40,789 nucleotides of DNA from Bacteroidales bacterium (GCA_007132225.1 SLPB01000131.1:1-40789); one strand, 5' to 3'. Shown: positions 26,894 through 36,820, counted from the first letter of the stretch. Numbers and translations are program-made. Notes: generated by a model not told the origin, from the letters alone.

Positions 26894-27078
26894 GATTATC
26901 AAATTGCTTTATATTAACAAGTTAATTTTATTAATAAGTTGCTGGTATTTCTTTGGTTCCTTTATTGATTTTTCACTCAGGTTTACAGTTGTTAAAAAGG
27001 CAAACCTTACAAAAAACTTTTTCAGCCTTAATAGTTTATACATATAATCACTTAGCTTTCTGTTTTGCCGGTTTTTTT

Positions 27079-27690
27079 CTAAGGCTGAGGATGATCCATG
27101 TATTTGTCAATAATCTCAATGCCTTTTGCTGTAGCTATCCCCCTGAAAAAGTTTATCACTATATTCTCAAATACAGTCGTTTTGGAATATTTAAATGAAG
27201 GGAATATTCTTTCGTCAGACATTAAGGTTAACTGTTCATTTAAAAGCTTTGACACTATTTCTATGTCAATATTCTTCCTGAAAAGCCCTTCATTAATGCC
27301 CTTTTTAAGGATAGTAAATGTCTGGGTCAGGTACTTGTCGCTGTTGATCATATAAGTCTCTTTCCATATCCTGAAGTGATACTTTTTCATGTCAGTCATA
27401 AAAAGGGGGTTAATGCAATTAATAGCCTCTATTCCATGTTTTAGGAACCGGAACACCATATCGATTGTGTTTGTTGACTCTGAGAGAATCCTCTCCGTTT
27501 CCCGTGCATGATGATTATCCATAAACACCAGGCAGGCCCGCAGAAGCTCGTCCTTATCCTTGAAATTCTCATAAATAGTGCGTTTAGAAACGCCTGCTTC
27601 AGTGGAAATATCATCCATGGTAATAGCTCTGACCCCTGACCGGACAAACAGCTCCACGGCATTATTCACTATTTTCTCTGTTATGTTCAT
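27079..27690 (-). CDS. TetR-family transcriptional regulator of the efflux operon
   Basis: This has about 203 aa from the ATG at 27688-27690; an upstream GTG at 27709-27711 would add 7 residues. The N-terminal TetR helix-turn-helix is clear (ITEKIVNNAVELFVRSGVRA, then TMDDISTEAGVSKRTIYENFKDKDELL). The ligand-binding C-terminal domain is variable. It is first in the minus-strand cluster with tolC, adaptor, RND pump and PII-like genes, so it probably represses that operon and itself and is released by a pump substrate. A 10-bp palindrome TTATCGATAA lies at 27789-27798, about 100 bp upstream, and could be its operator, but that is only a positional guess. Confidence 0.9.
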   Translation of the reverse strand: MNITEKIVNNAVELFVRSGVRAITMDDISTEAGVSKRTIYENFKDKDELLRACLVFMDNHHARETERILSESTNTIDMVFRFLKHGIEAINCINPLFMTDMKKYHFRIWKETYMINSDKYLTQTFTILKKGINEGLFRKNIDIEIVSKLLNEQLTLMSDERIFPSFKYSKTTVFENIVINFFRGIATAKGIEIIDKYMDHPQP

Positions 27691-28110
27691 TAAGATTTGC
27701 TTTTTATCCACATGGTAAAAATATATCCCGGCTATGCCTTTCCAAATATTAATCAGATGAATGCCTGATTATTGCCGGTAAATAACGATTATCGATAAAT
27801 GAAGGAGTATCCTGCCATTCCTGCCGGTCAACTGCAATATCATATTTGATACAGGTTAATCCCATCGATAAAACAGGGGGCAAATGTAGATATAAAAACT
27901 TTTAAAACCCGTATAGTTTTTATAATTTTATCAAAAATTAACAACTACTGTTTATGACATGGCATTTTTGGAACCGGTGGAAAGTTTCCCAGGTTTATTT
28001 AAGTCCGGTCAAAAACCATATCAAAACCAGACAGGTAATTAAACAACCGACTAAGCAGCCTGGCCATTTAATTATTTTATGGAAAAAATGGAACCTCCCC
28101 CGATGGAAAC
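27691..28110. other. Intergenic region upstream of tetR
   Basis: No gene I can support. A 62-codon frame from 27954 is rich in Trp and Lys and runs into the 20-bp repeat array, so I treat it as spurious. The palindrome TTATCGATAA at 27789-27798 is a candidate operator for the TetR protein. The promoter of the efflux operon should lie here. Confidence 0.4.
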
Positions 28111-28210
28111 GGATATATTCAGATCAGTATAAATCCATTTAGATCGAATTGGATATATTCAGATCTGTATAAATATACTCAGATGAAAATGGATATATTC
28201 AAGTGGAGAT
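28111..28210. repeat. Short tandem array with 40-bp period (20-bp subunits) at the 3' end of wecB
   Basis: GGATATATTC begins at 28111, 28151 and 28191, a 40-bp period. Within each unit a core like TTCAGAT(C/G) recurs every 20 bp: TTCAGATC, TTTAGATC, TTCAGATC, CTCAGATG, then TTCAAGTG. The last unit contains the wecB stop codon (28199-28201). Twenty bases is two helical turns, so the cores face one side of the DNA. It could be an iterated binding site or simple slippage. Confidence 0.7.
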
Positions 28211-29254
28211 GGAATCTATTACCGAGACCATCTTATTGCAAACATCTTCACCAAAAACTTTCTTTTGAGTTGCAGGAGCTTTGAAGGAATGTATCTTTTG
28301 ACATATTGCAGGGTCAGAGGGATCCACCAGCAGATTCCACTTTTCCTCGACTGTCTCGACCCACTCAGTCTCTGTGCGCAGTGTGATGCATGGTTTCTTC
28401 AGGATATAAGCCTCTTTCTGTATTCCGCCTGAATCGGTTATAATCCTTTTACTGGAATTCTCAACCATTATGAAATCAAAATAACCAAGGGGTCCGGTCA
28501 ATACTATATTTTTAAGTGAAACATCAATTTCCCCCAGCATTTTCCTGGTCCGGGGATGAACAGGAAAAATTATTAATTCACCAAGATTATCAAGCTGCTT
28601 TAAAATACCTGCAAGTACCAAAGGATCATCAACATTGTAATTGCGATGAAGGGTAAGAAGGTTGTAATCCCTGTTGTCAATGTCAAGGTCGGAGAGAACA
28701 GATGATGTTTCAAGTGCAACAGGAAGACTCATTTTTATTGTATCAACCATGATATCACCTGTTACATATGTTTTATCCTCAAGGCCTTCACCTTTCAGAA
28801 GGCGGCCTGCGCTTTCGGTAGGTGCAAAAAGATATTCAGATACATGATCAGTGACGACCCGGTTAATCTCTTCGGGCATAGCCCTGTTATAACTTCTCAG
28901 TCCCGCTTCCACATGTACAAGCGGAATACTTAATTTGGAAGCGGCAAGAGCTCCGGCAAGAGTTGTATTGGTATCTCCGAACACAACTACAAGTTCGGGA
29001 TTCTCTTTTATCATAATCTCTTCAAGGGCTTTCATCATTTCACCGGTCTGGGTGGCATGAGATCCTGATCCGATACCAAGATGGTAATGAGGATTTCTTA
29101 TCCCAAGATCCAGAAATATCTTCTGAGACATTTCAAAATCATAATGCTGTCCGGTATGGACAATTAACTCCTCGTGGTTTTCGGAAAGCTTTTCAGACAA
29201 AGGTGCAAGCTTGATGAACTGAGGCCTTGCTCCTGCTATGGAAATAATCTTCAT
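28199..29254 (-). CDS. wecB: Non-hydrolysing UDP-N-acetylglucosamine 2-epimerase
   Basis: This 351-aa enzyme interconverts UDP-GlcNAc and UDP-ManNAc, supplying ManNAc-derived sugars for surface polysaccharide. The family motifs are intact: AGARPQFIKLAPL at the N-terminus, VHTGQHYDFEMS, GDTNTTLAGALAA, HVEAGLRSYNRAMPEEINR (two catalytic Glu), LLTLHRNYNVD, VHPRTRKML, and the UDP-binding DSGGIQKEA and RTETEWVE. The start is the ATG at 29252-29254. The stop lies in the tandem repeat array. It is 95 bp after an oxidoreductase gene on the same strand. No glycosyltransferases or other capsule genes are in the window. Confidence 0.95.
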   Translation of the reverse strand: MKIISIAGARPQFIKLAPLSEKLSENHEELIVHTGQHYDFEMSQKIFLDLGIRNPHYHLGIGSGSHATQTGEMMKALEEIMIKENPELVVVFGDTNTTLAGALAASKLSIPLVHVEAGLRSYNRAMPEEINRVVTDHVSEYLFAPTESAGRLLKGEGLEDKTYVTGDIMVDTIKMSLPVALETSSVLSDLDIDNRDYNLLTLHRNYNVDDPLVLAGILKQLDNLGELIIFPVHPRTRKMLGEIDVSLKNIVLTGPLGYFDFIMVENSSKRIITDSGGIQKEAYILKKPCITLRTETEWVETVEEKWNLLVDPSDPAICQKIHSFKAPATQKKVFGEDVCNKMVSVIDSIST

Positions 29255-29349
29255 CAGATAAATTTAATGAGCTTTTTCTTGACGGTTAAAAATAACAAAT
29301 TTCCCAGATGAACACTAAAAACAAAAATATTTTTTGCAATAAGTCTCAC

Positions 29350-30438
29350 TTAAGTGTTCTTTCTGAATTTATTCATCTGCTGAGCCGTTTCCCGCACAAG
29401 TCTCTGCACTTCGAGTCCGTGTTGCAAATCGGGAACGTAAGCCATCGTATCGTTCCCCGTAAGGAAAATATAATGAGCATGGATAAGTGCCCGCAGCCAG
29501 CCTGCAGGAACATGTCCGGAGGGAAAACTTGTAACCGGGTTAAAATTGCTTCCGGTGAATCGTGTTGTCCAGTCTCCCTTCTCTTCAAAGAAATATTCGA
29601 ACCGATCCGGATAGTATGAGTTATATTTCAGTGCACCCTTCTCGCAAAATATTTCGAATGCCATCATGTCTCCAATACCAGAACTCACCCTGCTTCCGGA
29701 AACATTACCAACCGCACGGGTTTTGGGGTCGAAAAGAGAAATCTCTGAATAAAGATCGGATCCGGCGGGAACATCATCAAACTGTCCGGATTGCAGTGCA
29801 GAGATTATTTTCAGATCGCTTCCCAAAAAAGCGACCATCAGACTGAGGGCATGGGATCCCAAATCAGCCATTGCACCGCCGTCGGGAGCAGGTGTAAGCC
29901 GGGACTGACGTTTAGCCCTGTAAGAGGCCTTCAGGTAATCACTGTGTTTAAGTGTAAAACTAAAATGCAGTGGCTTACCGAAATCTTTCTCTTTCCACCA
30001 TATGAGCGCTTCGCGCACAGCCGAGGACATAAGAAACTGAAAACCAACCTGGATAGTCTTTTCTTTATGCTTGCCGCCAAGCAGTTCATTAATCCTGTTT
30101 TCTTCATCCTGACTGGAACAGACAGGTTTTTCAAGATATATTCTATTGACAGACGGCATATTAAGAGCTGCCTTAAGATGTGGGAAATGAACATTATTGG
30201 GCCCGAGAATGAAGACAGTATCCAGATCTTTAATTTTAAAAAATTCATCAGCATTTACAGCAGAGCTGAAGCCAAAATTCTCAGAAAAGGATTTTCTGCT
30301 TTCCTCTCTTGCAGAACTAACAGCTGCAAGTTCAAATTCAGGAGGTGACTGATAAAAATATTTAAGTGAGTTAAGGGCAAATACATGGGAACGAGCTATT
30401 CCACCGGCTCCCAGGAAACCAATCTTGAATTTTGGCAT
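29350..30438 (-). CDS. Cytosolic Gfo/Idh/MocA family oxidoreductase
   Basis: This 362-aa NAD(P)-dependent sugar-type oxidoreductase has no export signal. The N-terminal Rossmann loop is GFLGAGGIARSH (residues 8-19), the EKP motif is IYLEKPVCSS, and the C-terminal domain holds PDGGAMADLGSHALSLMVAFLG, which contains the conserved His of the family. It is distinct from the Tat-exported pair at 14330-17154, to which only the fold is shared. It lies between a lipoprotein gene (30 bp upstream) and wecB (95 bp downstream), all on the minus strand. It may therefore act on a nucleotide-sugar or sugar in the same surface-glycan pathway, for example as a UDP-sugar dehydrogenase or ketoreductase. The substrate cannot be fixed. 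Confidence 0.87.
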   Translation of the reverse strand: MPKFKIGFLGAGGIARSHVFALNSLKYFYQSPPEFELAAVSSAREESRKSFSENFGFSSAVNADEFFKIKDLDTVFILGPNNVHFPHLKAALNMPSVNRIYLEKPVCSSQDEENRINELLGGKHKEKTIQVGFQFLMSSAVREALIWWKEKDFGKPLHFSFTLKHSDYLKASYRAKRQSRLTPAPDGGAMADLGSHALSLMVAFLGSDLKIISALQSGQFDDVPAGSDLYSEISLFDPKTRAVGNVSGSRVSSGIGDMMAFEIFCEKGALKYNSYYPDRFEYFFEEKGDWTTRFTGSNFNPVTSFPSGHVPAGWLRALIHAHYIFLTGNDTMAYVPDLQHGLEVQRLVRETAQQMNKFRKNT

Positions 30439-30468
30439 AATGAGATTGTTTAATTTCTACAACATTGA

Positions 30469-31074
30469 TTAAAAAGGCGCGGTAAGATCAAATTCAGCTT
30501 CAAACATCAGCCTGGAACTATAGTGAAGCTGATAGGTAAAGGCGGACATGTCTTCGGCGAGAATTATCCTCCACTCACGGCCAAGTGTATCTTCAAGCAG
30601 ATCTATGGTATAATCGTCAGCAGGAAAATGCTGATGGTATTGATTACCTGTGCCGTCAGCATAACCGCCATACATTGTCAGATCCTCAGGGGTGCCGTCC
30701 TCATGCCTGTGATCATGCCTGAAACGCAGACCTTTTTCGGTGGCAAGAAACATCCAGGTACGCGATTTATCCTCATCCAGGTGAAAGGGAATATAAACCC
30801 TGTCATCCTCACAAACGGTAACATGCATTACAAAATTCTTATCTGCCCAGCTTTCCCTGCCAGGGGCCGTATAGGTTTCTTTACCCGGAAAGGAGTTTCC
30901 GCATAAACCTGCAAGGTTGTTCATAAATCCCCTTTCAGTGTCTGATAAAGATACCTCAGCACTCGCCCTGCCGCCTGTCCCTGTCTTGCTGCCGGATGCC
31001 TGCTCCTGTCCGGAGCGACCACAATAAATCAACATTGTTGAAAAGAAAACCAGCAATATCAGTTTATGGAACAT
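30469..31074 (-). CDS. Lipoprotein of unknown function
   Basis: This 201-aa protein, with its start ATG at 31072-31074, carries a lipoprotein signal (FFSTMLIYCG, lipid Cys C18) followed by a flexible Gly/Ser/Ala linker (residues 20-40). The folded part has no family motif I recognise. It is rich in aromatic and acidic residues and has a His-dense stretch RFRHDHRHEDGTPEDL, then NQYHQHFPADDYT, which may bind a metal. Two Cys near residues 58 and 88 could form a disulfide. It is first in a possible three-gene operon with an oxidoreductase and wecB. It looks like a periplasmic β-sandwich protein, but that is a guess. Confidence 0.7.
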   Translation of the reverse strand: MFHKLILLVFFSTMLIYCGRSGQEQASGSKTGTGGRASAEVSLSDTERGFMNNLAGLCGNSFPGKETYTAPGRESWADKNFVMHVTVCEDDRVYIPFHLDEDKSRTWMFLATEKGLRFRHDHRHEDGTPEDLTMYGGYADGTGNQYHQHFPADDYTIDLLEDTLGREWRIILAEDMSAFTYQLHYSSRLMFEAEFDLTAPF

Positions 31075-31378
31075 TGTTTAGTTATTTAAGTGGTTATACA
31101 TGCTTTAATTTAAAAAAACCGAACCTGCAAGATAAATATTATTTTTCACAAGAAAATATTATACGTTAGTTTTACCGGCAGCATAAGCAGCTGAAGGCAT
31201 TTTAAGGTAGGAACTTAATACATTTTATGTTAAATTTACGTTATTACAATACTTTCGGTTAAATATCAAACCAGGCAACAGAATAACAGAATTACTGTTT
31301 AACCTGTGAAACTGTAGTATTTATCATCATTTTATTATTTTCATCAGAATAAGCTAATAAGTATATACAAGTACAACT
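31075..31378. other. Intergenic region between a lipoprotein gene and divergent tamB
   Basis: No gene seen. On the plus strand TACTTTCG (31250-31257) is one mismatch from the Bacteroidota -7 element and about 120 bp upstream of tamB. I see no clear -33 partner, so it is only a weak promoter candidate. Confidence 0.3.
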
Positions 31379-34300
31379 ATGCCTCCCGGTAAATTAAAGA
31401 AATACATTAAAAAGTTTTTCCGTTTACTGGGATGGCTGTTTGCCTCATTGCTTTTTATTTTCCTGCTCGTCCTGCTGATTTTGCAGTTCTCCCTGGTACA
31501 AACCTGGCTGACGGGCAAGGTAGCTTCAAGGCTAAGCAGGGAGACCGGAGCAGTTATAGAAGTTGAAAGGGTGGCAATACGATTTCCTAAATCAGTTGGA
31601 CTGAAAGGTATTTATGTGGAAGAACCCGGGGGAGACACACTTCTTTACGCAGGAAGTATATTTACCAGTGTACAGATGACAGCCCTGCTGCAAAATAGGA
31701 TACAGTTAAATTCCGTTGAAATTAAAGATCTTACCGCCTTTATAATCAGGGACAAACCGGATACTGTATTTAACTTCCAGTTCCTTGCAGATGCATTTGC
31801 CGGCAACAAGGAAGGCAGTAAACAGGTAAGAGATGAACAGGTAACCCAGTATAATAATGGGGAAGGAGAAGGAGAGGTAGTAGTAGAACAAGAAGTAGAA
31901 CAAGAAGTAGACCAAGAAGTAGAGACCAGCCCCCTCTCCCTGCGGCTCAAGAGGGTGAATCTGAAAAATATAAAAATTCATTTCGAGGATCATTTTTCAG
32001 GAACGCGCCTTGCAGCCAATCTGGATTACCTGCAAACCAGGCTTGATGATTCTGATTTGCTAAACGGAAAATACCATGCCGGCAAAACAGTTATAGACGG
32101 AGGCTATGTACAGCTCTTTACTTATGAACCCTCAGTGCCCCGGGAAGAGCCGGATACGGAACCCTCTGAGATTGATATCTCCCTTGCATCACTATATTTA
32201 ACAGATTCAGGGTTTTTTCTTGAAAGTGTGGATGGAAGTCATCTCAGCATAGAAACATCCCTGCTTAACATTATCCCTGAAACCATCCGCCTTCATGAAA
32301 AATTAGTGGATATTTCATCCATGAGAACCGAAAATCTCAACGCCTCGATAATTCAGCCACATACCACTGAAGATGCCGGTCCCGGATCCGGTGGAGAAAA
32401 TGCAGCTTCTGCAGATATCAGGGAAATAGAATTTAACTTTTCGGAAATAATGGATTGGACTGTCGGACTGGGCAGTCTGGAAATAATTAATTCACTTTTC
32501 AGGCTTGGGCAAGTCAACACCCCCCTTTCCCGGGAGAATTTTGATCCGGGCAATTTTTCACTTGGAAATCTCAACCTTACTGCCAGCGACCTTTATGTGG
32601 CCCCGGACACTCTGCATATTGACTTTAATGAAATTAACATGCTTGTTTCTGAAATTTTCAGGCTTGACAATATGGATATTGATATGAACCTGGGAAGAAG
32701 ATACGGCACAATGGATCTCAGGTTACAATCCGCCGGAAGCAGTATAGGCCTGGGCCTGGATATGGAGGCAAACCTGTTAAATTTCAGATACGACTATATC
32801 CTGGACCGGGATATGCTGCTGGTAATGGAAAATACAAATATCGGGGAAGATCTTGCTTTTTTCCTTCCCCTGATGAACTCCTACTATTTCAACTGGCCGG
32901 ACACCGGTCCGCTCGAAATAGAAAGCCATATAACCGGATCACCGGCAAATATGACAATTGACAGTCTCCGGATTACCGGTCCGGATGTTTTTAATGTTTT
33001 TATGGCGGGAAATGTTTCGGGACTTCCTGAAACTGACAATTTGTTTCTGGATATGGAGGCAATCGAATTATGGACTGCCCCGGGTGTGTTTTTGGCAAAT
33101 ATTCCGGAAATAAAGCAACCAACCGGCATTACTCTGCCGGAATATATTCTGGTTGAAGGACAATTGCGCGGAACCTTCCGGGAATTTGAGACCGGGATGG
33201 ATATAAGCAGTGATCTTGGAAATTTGCAATTAATGGCAGAATTGCTTGAGGGACCACCGGGTGAGAAAAGCAGCTTTGAGGGCGGATTGTTTTCGGCGGA
33301 ATTTGATATTGCAAGGCTCCTGCAAACAGATCTTTTTCAGCAACCGCTGTCCCTGGATCTTGCTTTTACAGGTCGGGGACTGGAGCCTGAAATAATGGAG
33401 ATGAATGCAGATCTTACAATAGGGCAACTTTTGATGATGGATTATTCCTATGATGATATTTCAATTGACATGACCCTCAGGGATTCCGTTGCAACAATAA
33501 TTACCAGTTACAACGATGAATTCCTTGCTTTGGATTTGAATGCCGGACTGGGTATGTTCAAGGAAATTATAACGGCGGAAGTGGGCTTTACTGTTGATTA
33601 TGCTGCACTGGATCAACTCGGAATGTACGGAGAGGAATTTTTTATAGGAACAGATATCGAAGCGGACATCATTATTTTCCCGGTTGATTTTTTTTCCGGC
33701 AATATAATTGTTTCCAATACCAACATAGCACTTAACGGTGAGATATATAACATTTCCCGGATGCATATTGCATCAGATTCACAGCCGGGAGATTATTCAC
33801 TGGAACTGGATTCGGAATTTGTTACCGCCGGCTATAAAGGAAATTTTACTCCGGCTGATATTCCCAAAATCCTTTCTGACCACATATCGGAATATTTCAC
33901 TATTCACGACATTTCTGTTCCCGAGGATCAGGCAGAAGCTACTGAAATCAGCGAGTATGCCGATATTCCTGAGAATGAGTATGCCGATATTCCTGAGAAT
34001 GCAGGTGCAGGGAATATGTACCCCGGAGATAATAATTTTGATTTTACCCTTCATGTATTCCCTTCCGATGTTATTAGTATGGTATTGCTACCGGCTGTTG
34101 ATGTGTATGATACCATTTCGGTTTTTATCAACTACACCAGTCAGGATCAAAAATTTTCACTTGATGCAGTTATGGATGAAATGAAGTATTCAGGAATCCA
34201 TTTAAAGAACTTCAAAGCTGAAATTTCATCTGATCCGGGAAAAATGGATTTCGGAATTTTTCTGCAATCATTGAATCTTAATGGAACAAACTTTTATGAT

Positions 34301-36655
34301 TTTGATCTCAGCGGAACTCTATTTGATGAAATGATTGATCTCTCCTTCTCTTTTCAGGATGAGAAGGAAGAAAATATTTTCCTTATTGGTGCACTGCTTG
34401 AAAGCAGGGAAAGCCAGTACCATTTAAGAATAGATCCTGAAAACCTGATTTTAAACTACGAAAACTGGGAAATCCATCAGGATAACCGGATAGTGGCAGG
34501 TCAGGAATACCGCCGGTTTTACAACTTCATTCTGGAACATGAAGAAAGCATGTTTTATATCAGCAGCCGGGGTGTTGATGAAGAGTCAGATGATTATTCG
34601 GATATAACAGATATTACTTTTCGGCAGTTTGATATTCACAGCCTGACCGGCTTTGCAGATAAAATTATTCCACTTAGAGGGGGATTGCTTGATGGTGACC
34701 TTACCATAAGAAACATTTATGATGAAACCAGCTTTAGCGCGGACCTGACCATAACTGACCTGTTATGGTCCGACTACAAAATAGATATTATAAATCTGCA
34801 GGCACAGGATGTTACTCCCAATCAGATATATATCGAAACAAGCCTTAAATATGAAGGGACAAGTATAAGGGCCAGCGGCGATTATTTCCCGGGCGAAGTT
34901 CCCGCCGTCAACATGGAAGTAATCATGGATAATTTTGACCTGAATATTATTGAAGCATTTGCCGGAGAGGAGGTAACCGATGTAAGCGGTGTGGTTACAG
35001 GAAAACTCCGTGCTGAAGGGAACATCATGAGTCCTGAAATTACCGGTAATATAAACTTTACCCAGGCCGGGTTTAGAATTGTTGAGCTGAATACAAACTA
35101 CCTTTTAAAAGATGAACAAATCACATTTGACAGATATAATGTGAGGCTTCAAAATTTTACACTCGAAGATCCGCAGGGAAGAACAGCAAATCTTAATGGT
35201 CATGTAAATTTTGAAAATTTAGATGAGCTGGTTTTAAATCTCAATTTCAATACCAGTAATTTCTTGCTCATGAACCTGCCGCAACGACGCGGGGCGATGT
35301 ATTACGGAACAATACTCATGGACAGTGAACTGCAGATCAGGGGAAGTCATAACAACCCTTCCGTGGGTGGCAGATTAAGACTAAATGAAGGTTCAGCTTT
35401 TACCTTTGTCATACCCCAAACCACTCCTGAAGCTATAGGTGGTGAAGGTGTGGTTGAATTTATTACACCGGAAGAAGAAGAACTTTTCCGGAAGCTTATT
35501 GAAAGGCAGGAGCCGGATGAACTAAGATCCGCATATGAAATAATGAACGTGTCCCTTAATGTAGAACTGGACAAAGAAACAAAACTAACCGTAATTATTG
35601 ATGAACTGGCCGGCGATTATCTTGAACTTCAGGGAGGGGGGGTTTTAACCTTCGGCATTGACCCGGGAGGGACAATAAGCCTTACCGGAAGATATGAAAT
35701 AGAGTCAGGTGAATATATGCTGTCATTTCACGAAGTAGCCAGAAGAAGATTCAGGATAAGAAAGGGAAGTAATATTATATTTACCGGAGATCCATTGGAA
35801 GCTGACCTTGACATAACCGCAATTCACACAGTAAGAACAAGCCCCGAACAAATTATGAGGCCGGTTCGGGGTGATCTTCGCGATGGAATAGCCCGGCGAC
35901 AATTGCCATTTCTTGTATATCTTAACCTTGAGGGGGAGCTGATGGCTCCAGCTATTAGTTTTGAACTGGACATGCCGCCCGAGCACCGGGATGCATTGGA
36001 TGGCTCCCTCATGGCAAGAATAAATGCAATAAACGAAAATGAATCTGAACTCAATAAACAGGTATTTGCTCTTCTTATACTGGGAACTTTTATTCATGAA
36101 AATCCCTTCGCTGCCGCGGAAGGACCGGGAATCAGTACCACTGCAAGATCTTCTGGCAGCCAGATACTCTCACAACAGCTTAACCGTTTATCGGACAGGT
36201 ATGTAAGGGGAGTTGACATCAGCTTTGATCTGGAATCATATGAAGTGGACAGGGAAGATGACGTAGTGGGAAGGACAGAGCTTCAGGTAGAGGTTTCGCG
36301 CGATTTTTTTGATGACCGGGTGAGGGTCGTTGTTGGAGGTAATATAGAACTGGAGGATGAGACACACCGGGAAACCAGGCCGGGAGATATTGCAGGGGAT
36401 TTCACCCTCGAATACCTGCTGACTCCCGAGGGCAACCTGATCTTAAGGGGGTTCCGGAAAAGGGAATTTGGAGACCTGATTGAGGGAGAATTAACCACGA
36501 CCGGCGTCTCACTGGTATTTTCCAGAAGCTATAACAGGTTCAGGGAACTTTTCAGAAGAGAGGAAGAGGATAATTACGCAGGCACAGCTTCACCGGAAGA
36601 TGAAGGAGGTGAAACTACAGAAACAGTCTTGCCTGAAGATGGAGATATTAGATAA
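31379..36655 (+). CDS. tamB: TamB-family translocation/assembly module protein (AsmA-like, DUF490)
   Basis: This 1758-aa protein is anchored by one N-terminal transmembrane helix (about residues 17-38, LFASLLFIFLLVLLILQFSL). The AsmA-like start VASRLSRETGAVIEVERVAIRFPKSVGLKGI follows. The long periplasmic part is repetitive β-strand, and a C-terminal TamB/DUF490 domain (about residues 1330-1730) includes GGRLRLNEGSAFTFV and RTELQVEVSRDFFDDRVRVVVGG. An acidic tail ends the protein. TamB-like proteins span the periplasm as a hydrophobic groove and move phospholipid or assist outer-membrane protein assembly with an Omp85 partner, here encoded 165 bp downstream. Two in-frame minisatellites lie in the linkers (residues 169-180 and 859-874). 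The length is in the upper range for Bacteroidota TamB. Confidence 0.94.
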   Translation: MPPGKLKKYIKKFFRLLGWLFASLLFIFLLVLLILQFSLVQTWLTGKVASRLSRETGAVIEVERVAIRFPKSVGLKGIYVEEPGGDTLLYAGSIFTSVQMTALLQNRIQLNSVEIKDLTAFIIRDKPDTVFNFQFLADAFAGNKEGSKQVRDEQVTQYNNGEGEGEVVVEQEVEQEVDQEVETSPLSLRLKRVNLKNIKIHFEDHFSGTRLAANLDYLQTRLDDSDLLNGKYHAGKTVIDGGYVQLFTYEPSVPREEPDTEPSEIDISLASLYLTDSGFFLESVDGSHLSIETSLLNIIPETIRLHEKLVDISSMRTENLNASIIQPHTTEDAGPGSGGENAASADIREIEFNFSEIMDWTVGLGSLEIINSLFRLGQVNTPLSRENFDPGNFSLGNLNLTASDLYVAPDTLHIDFNEINMLVSEIFRLDNMDIDMNLGRRYGTMDLRLQSAGSSIGLGLDMEANLLNFRYDYILDRDMLLVMENTNIGEDLAFFLPLMNSYYFNWPDTGPLEIESHITGSPANMTIDSLRITGPDVFNVFMAGNVSGLPETDNLFLDMEAIELWTAPGVFLANIPEIKQPTGITLPEYILVEGQLRGTFREFETGMDISSDLGNLQLMAELLEGPPGEKSSFEGGLFSAEFDIARLLQTDLFQQPLSLDLAFTGRGLEPEIMEMNADLTIGQLLMMDYSYDDISIDMTLRDSVATIITSYNDEFLALDLNAGLGMFKEIITAEVGFTVDYAALDQLGMYGEEFFIGTDIEADIIIFPVDFFSGNIIVSNTNIALNGEIYNISRMHIASDSQPGDYSLELDSEFVTAGYKGNFTPADIPKILSDHISEYFTIHDISVPEDQAEATEISEYADIPENEYADIPENAGAGNMYPGDNNFDFTLHVFPSDVISMVLLPAVDVYDTISVFINYTSQDQKFSLDAVMDEMKYSGIHLKNFKAEISSDPGKMDFGIFLQSLNLNGTNFYDFDLSGTLFDEMIDLSFSFQDEKEENIFLIGALLESRESQYHLRIDPENLILNYENWEIHQDNRIVAGQEYRRFYNFILEHEESMFYISSRGVDEESDDYSDITDITFRQFDIHSLTGFADKIIPLRGGLLDGDLTIRNIYDETSFSADLTITDLLWSDYKIDIINLQAQDVTPNQIYIETSLKYEGTSIRASGDYFPGEVPAVNMEVIMDNFDLNIIEAFAGEEVTDVSGVVTGKLRAEGNIMSPEITGNINFTQAGFRIVELNTNYLLKDEQITFDRYNVRLQNFTLEDPQGRTANLNGHVNFENLDELVLNLNFNTSNFLLMNLPQRRGAMYYGTILMDSELQIRGSHNNPSVGGRLRLNEGSAFTFVIPQTTPEAIGGEGVVEFITPEEEELFRKLIERQEPDELRSAYEIMNVSLNVELDKETKLTVIIDELAGDYLELQGGGVLTFGIDPGGTISLTGRYEIESGEYMLSFHEVARRRFRIRKGSNIIFTGDPLEADLDITAIHTVRTSPEQIMRPVRGDLRDGIARRQLPFLVYLNLEGELMAPAISFELDMPPEHRDALDGSLMARINAINENESELNKQVFALLILGTFIHENPFAAAEGPGISTTARSSGSQILSQQLNRLSDRYVRGVDISFDLESYEVDREDDVVGRTELQVEVSRDFFDDRVRVVVGGNIELEDETHRETRPGDIAGDFTLEYLLTPEGNLILRGFRKREFGDLIEGELTTTGVSLVFSRSYNRFRELFRREEEDNYAGTASPEDEGGETTETVLPEDGDIR
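31883..31918 (+). repeat. 12-bp minisatellite inside tamB
   Basis: GTAGAACAAGAA occurs twice exactly, at 31883-31894 and 31895-31906, followed by GTAGACCAAGAA at 31907-31918. In frame it encodes VEQE-VEQE-VDQE (residues 169-180) in an acidic linker, preceded by a GAAGGA-type run. Copy number changes would alter linker length without breaking the frame. Confidence 0.9.
33953..34000 (+). repeat. Perfect 24-bp tandem duplication inside tamB
   Basis: Units 33953-33976 and 33977-34000 are identical and encode EYADIPEN twice (residues 859-874). It keeps the reading frame. No mismatch between the copies suggests a recent event. Confidence 0.95.
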
Positions 36656-36820
36656 TGAGATTGATAACAATAGTTTATTCCTATGAAGCCCCATGATACC
36701 GGAGTCTCACAAAATAGCATATATAAAACAGGGGGATCCATCGGATTTGAAACACTGAACTTGAATTACCTGAATTATGTAATTAGTTGATTAATAATTT
36801 AAATAGCCTGTTTTATACAG

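Noticed and set aside
27954-28142. 62-codon frame with many Trp and Lys
   Set aside because: Its C-terminal part is made of the 20-bp repeat array and no motif is visible.
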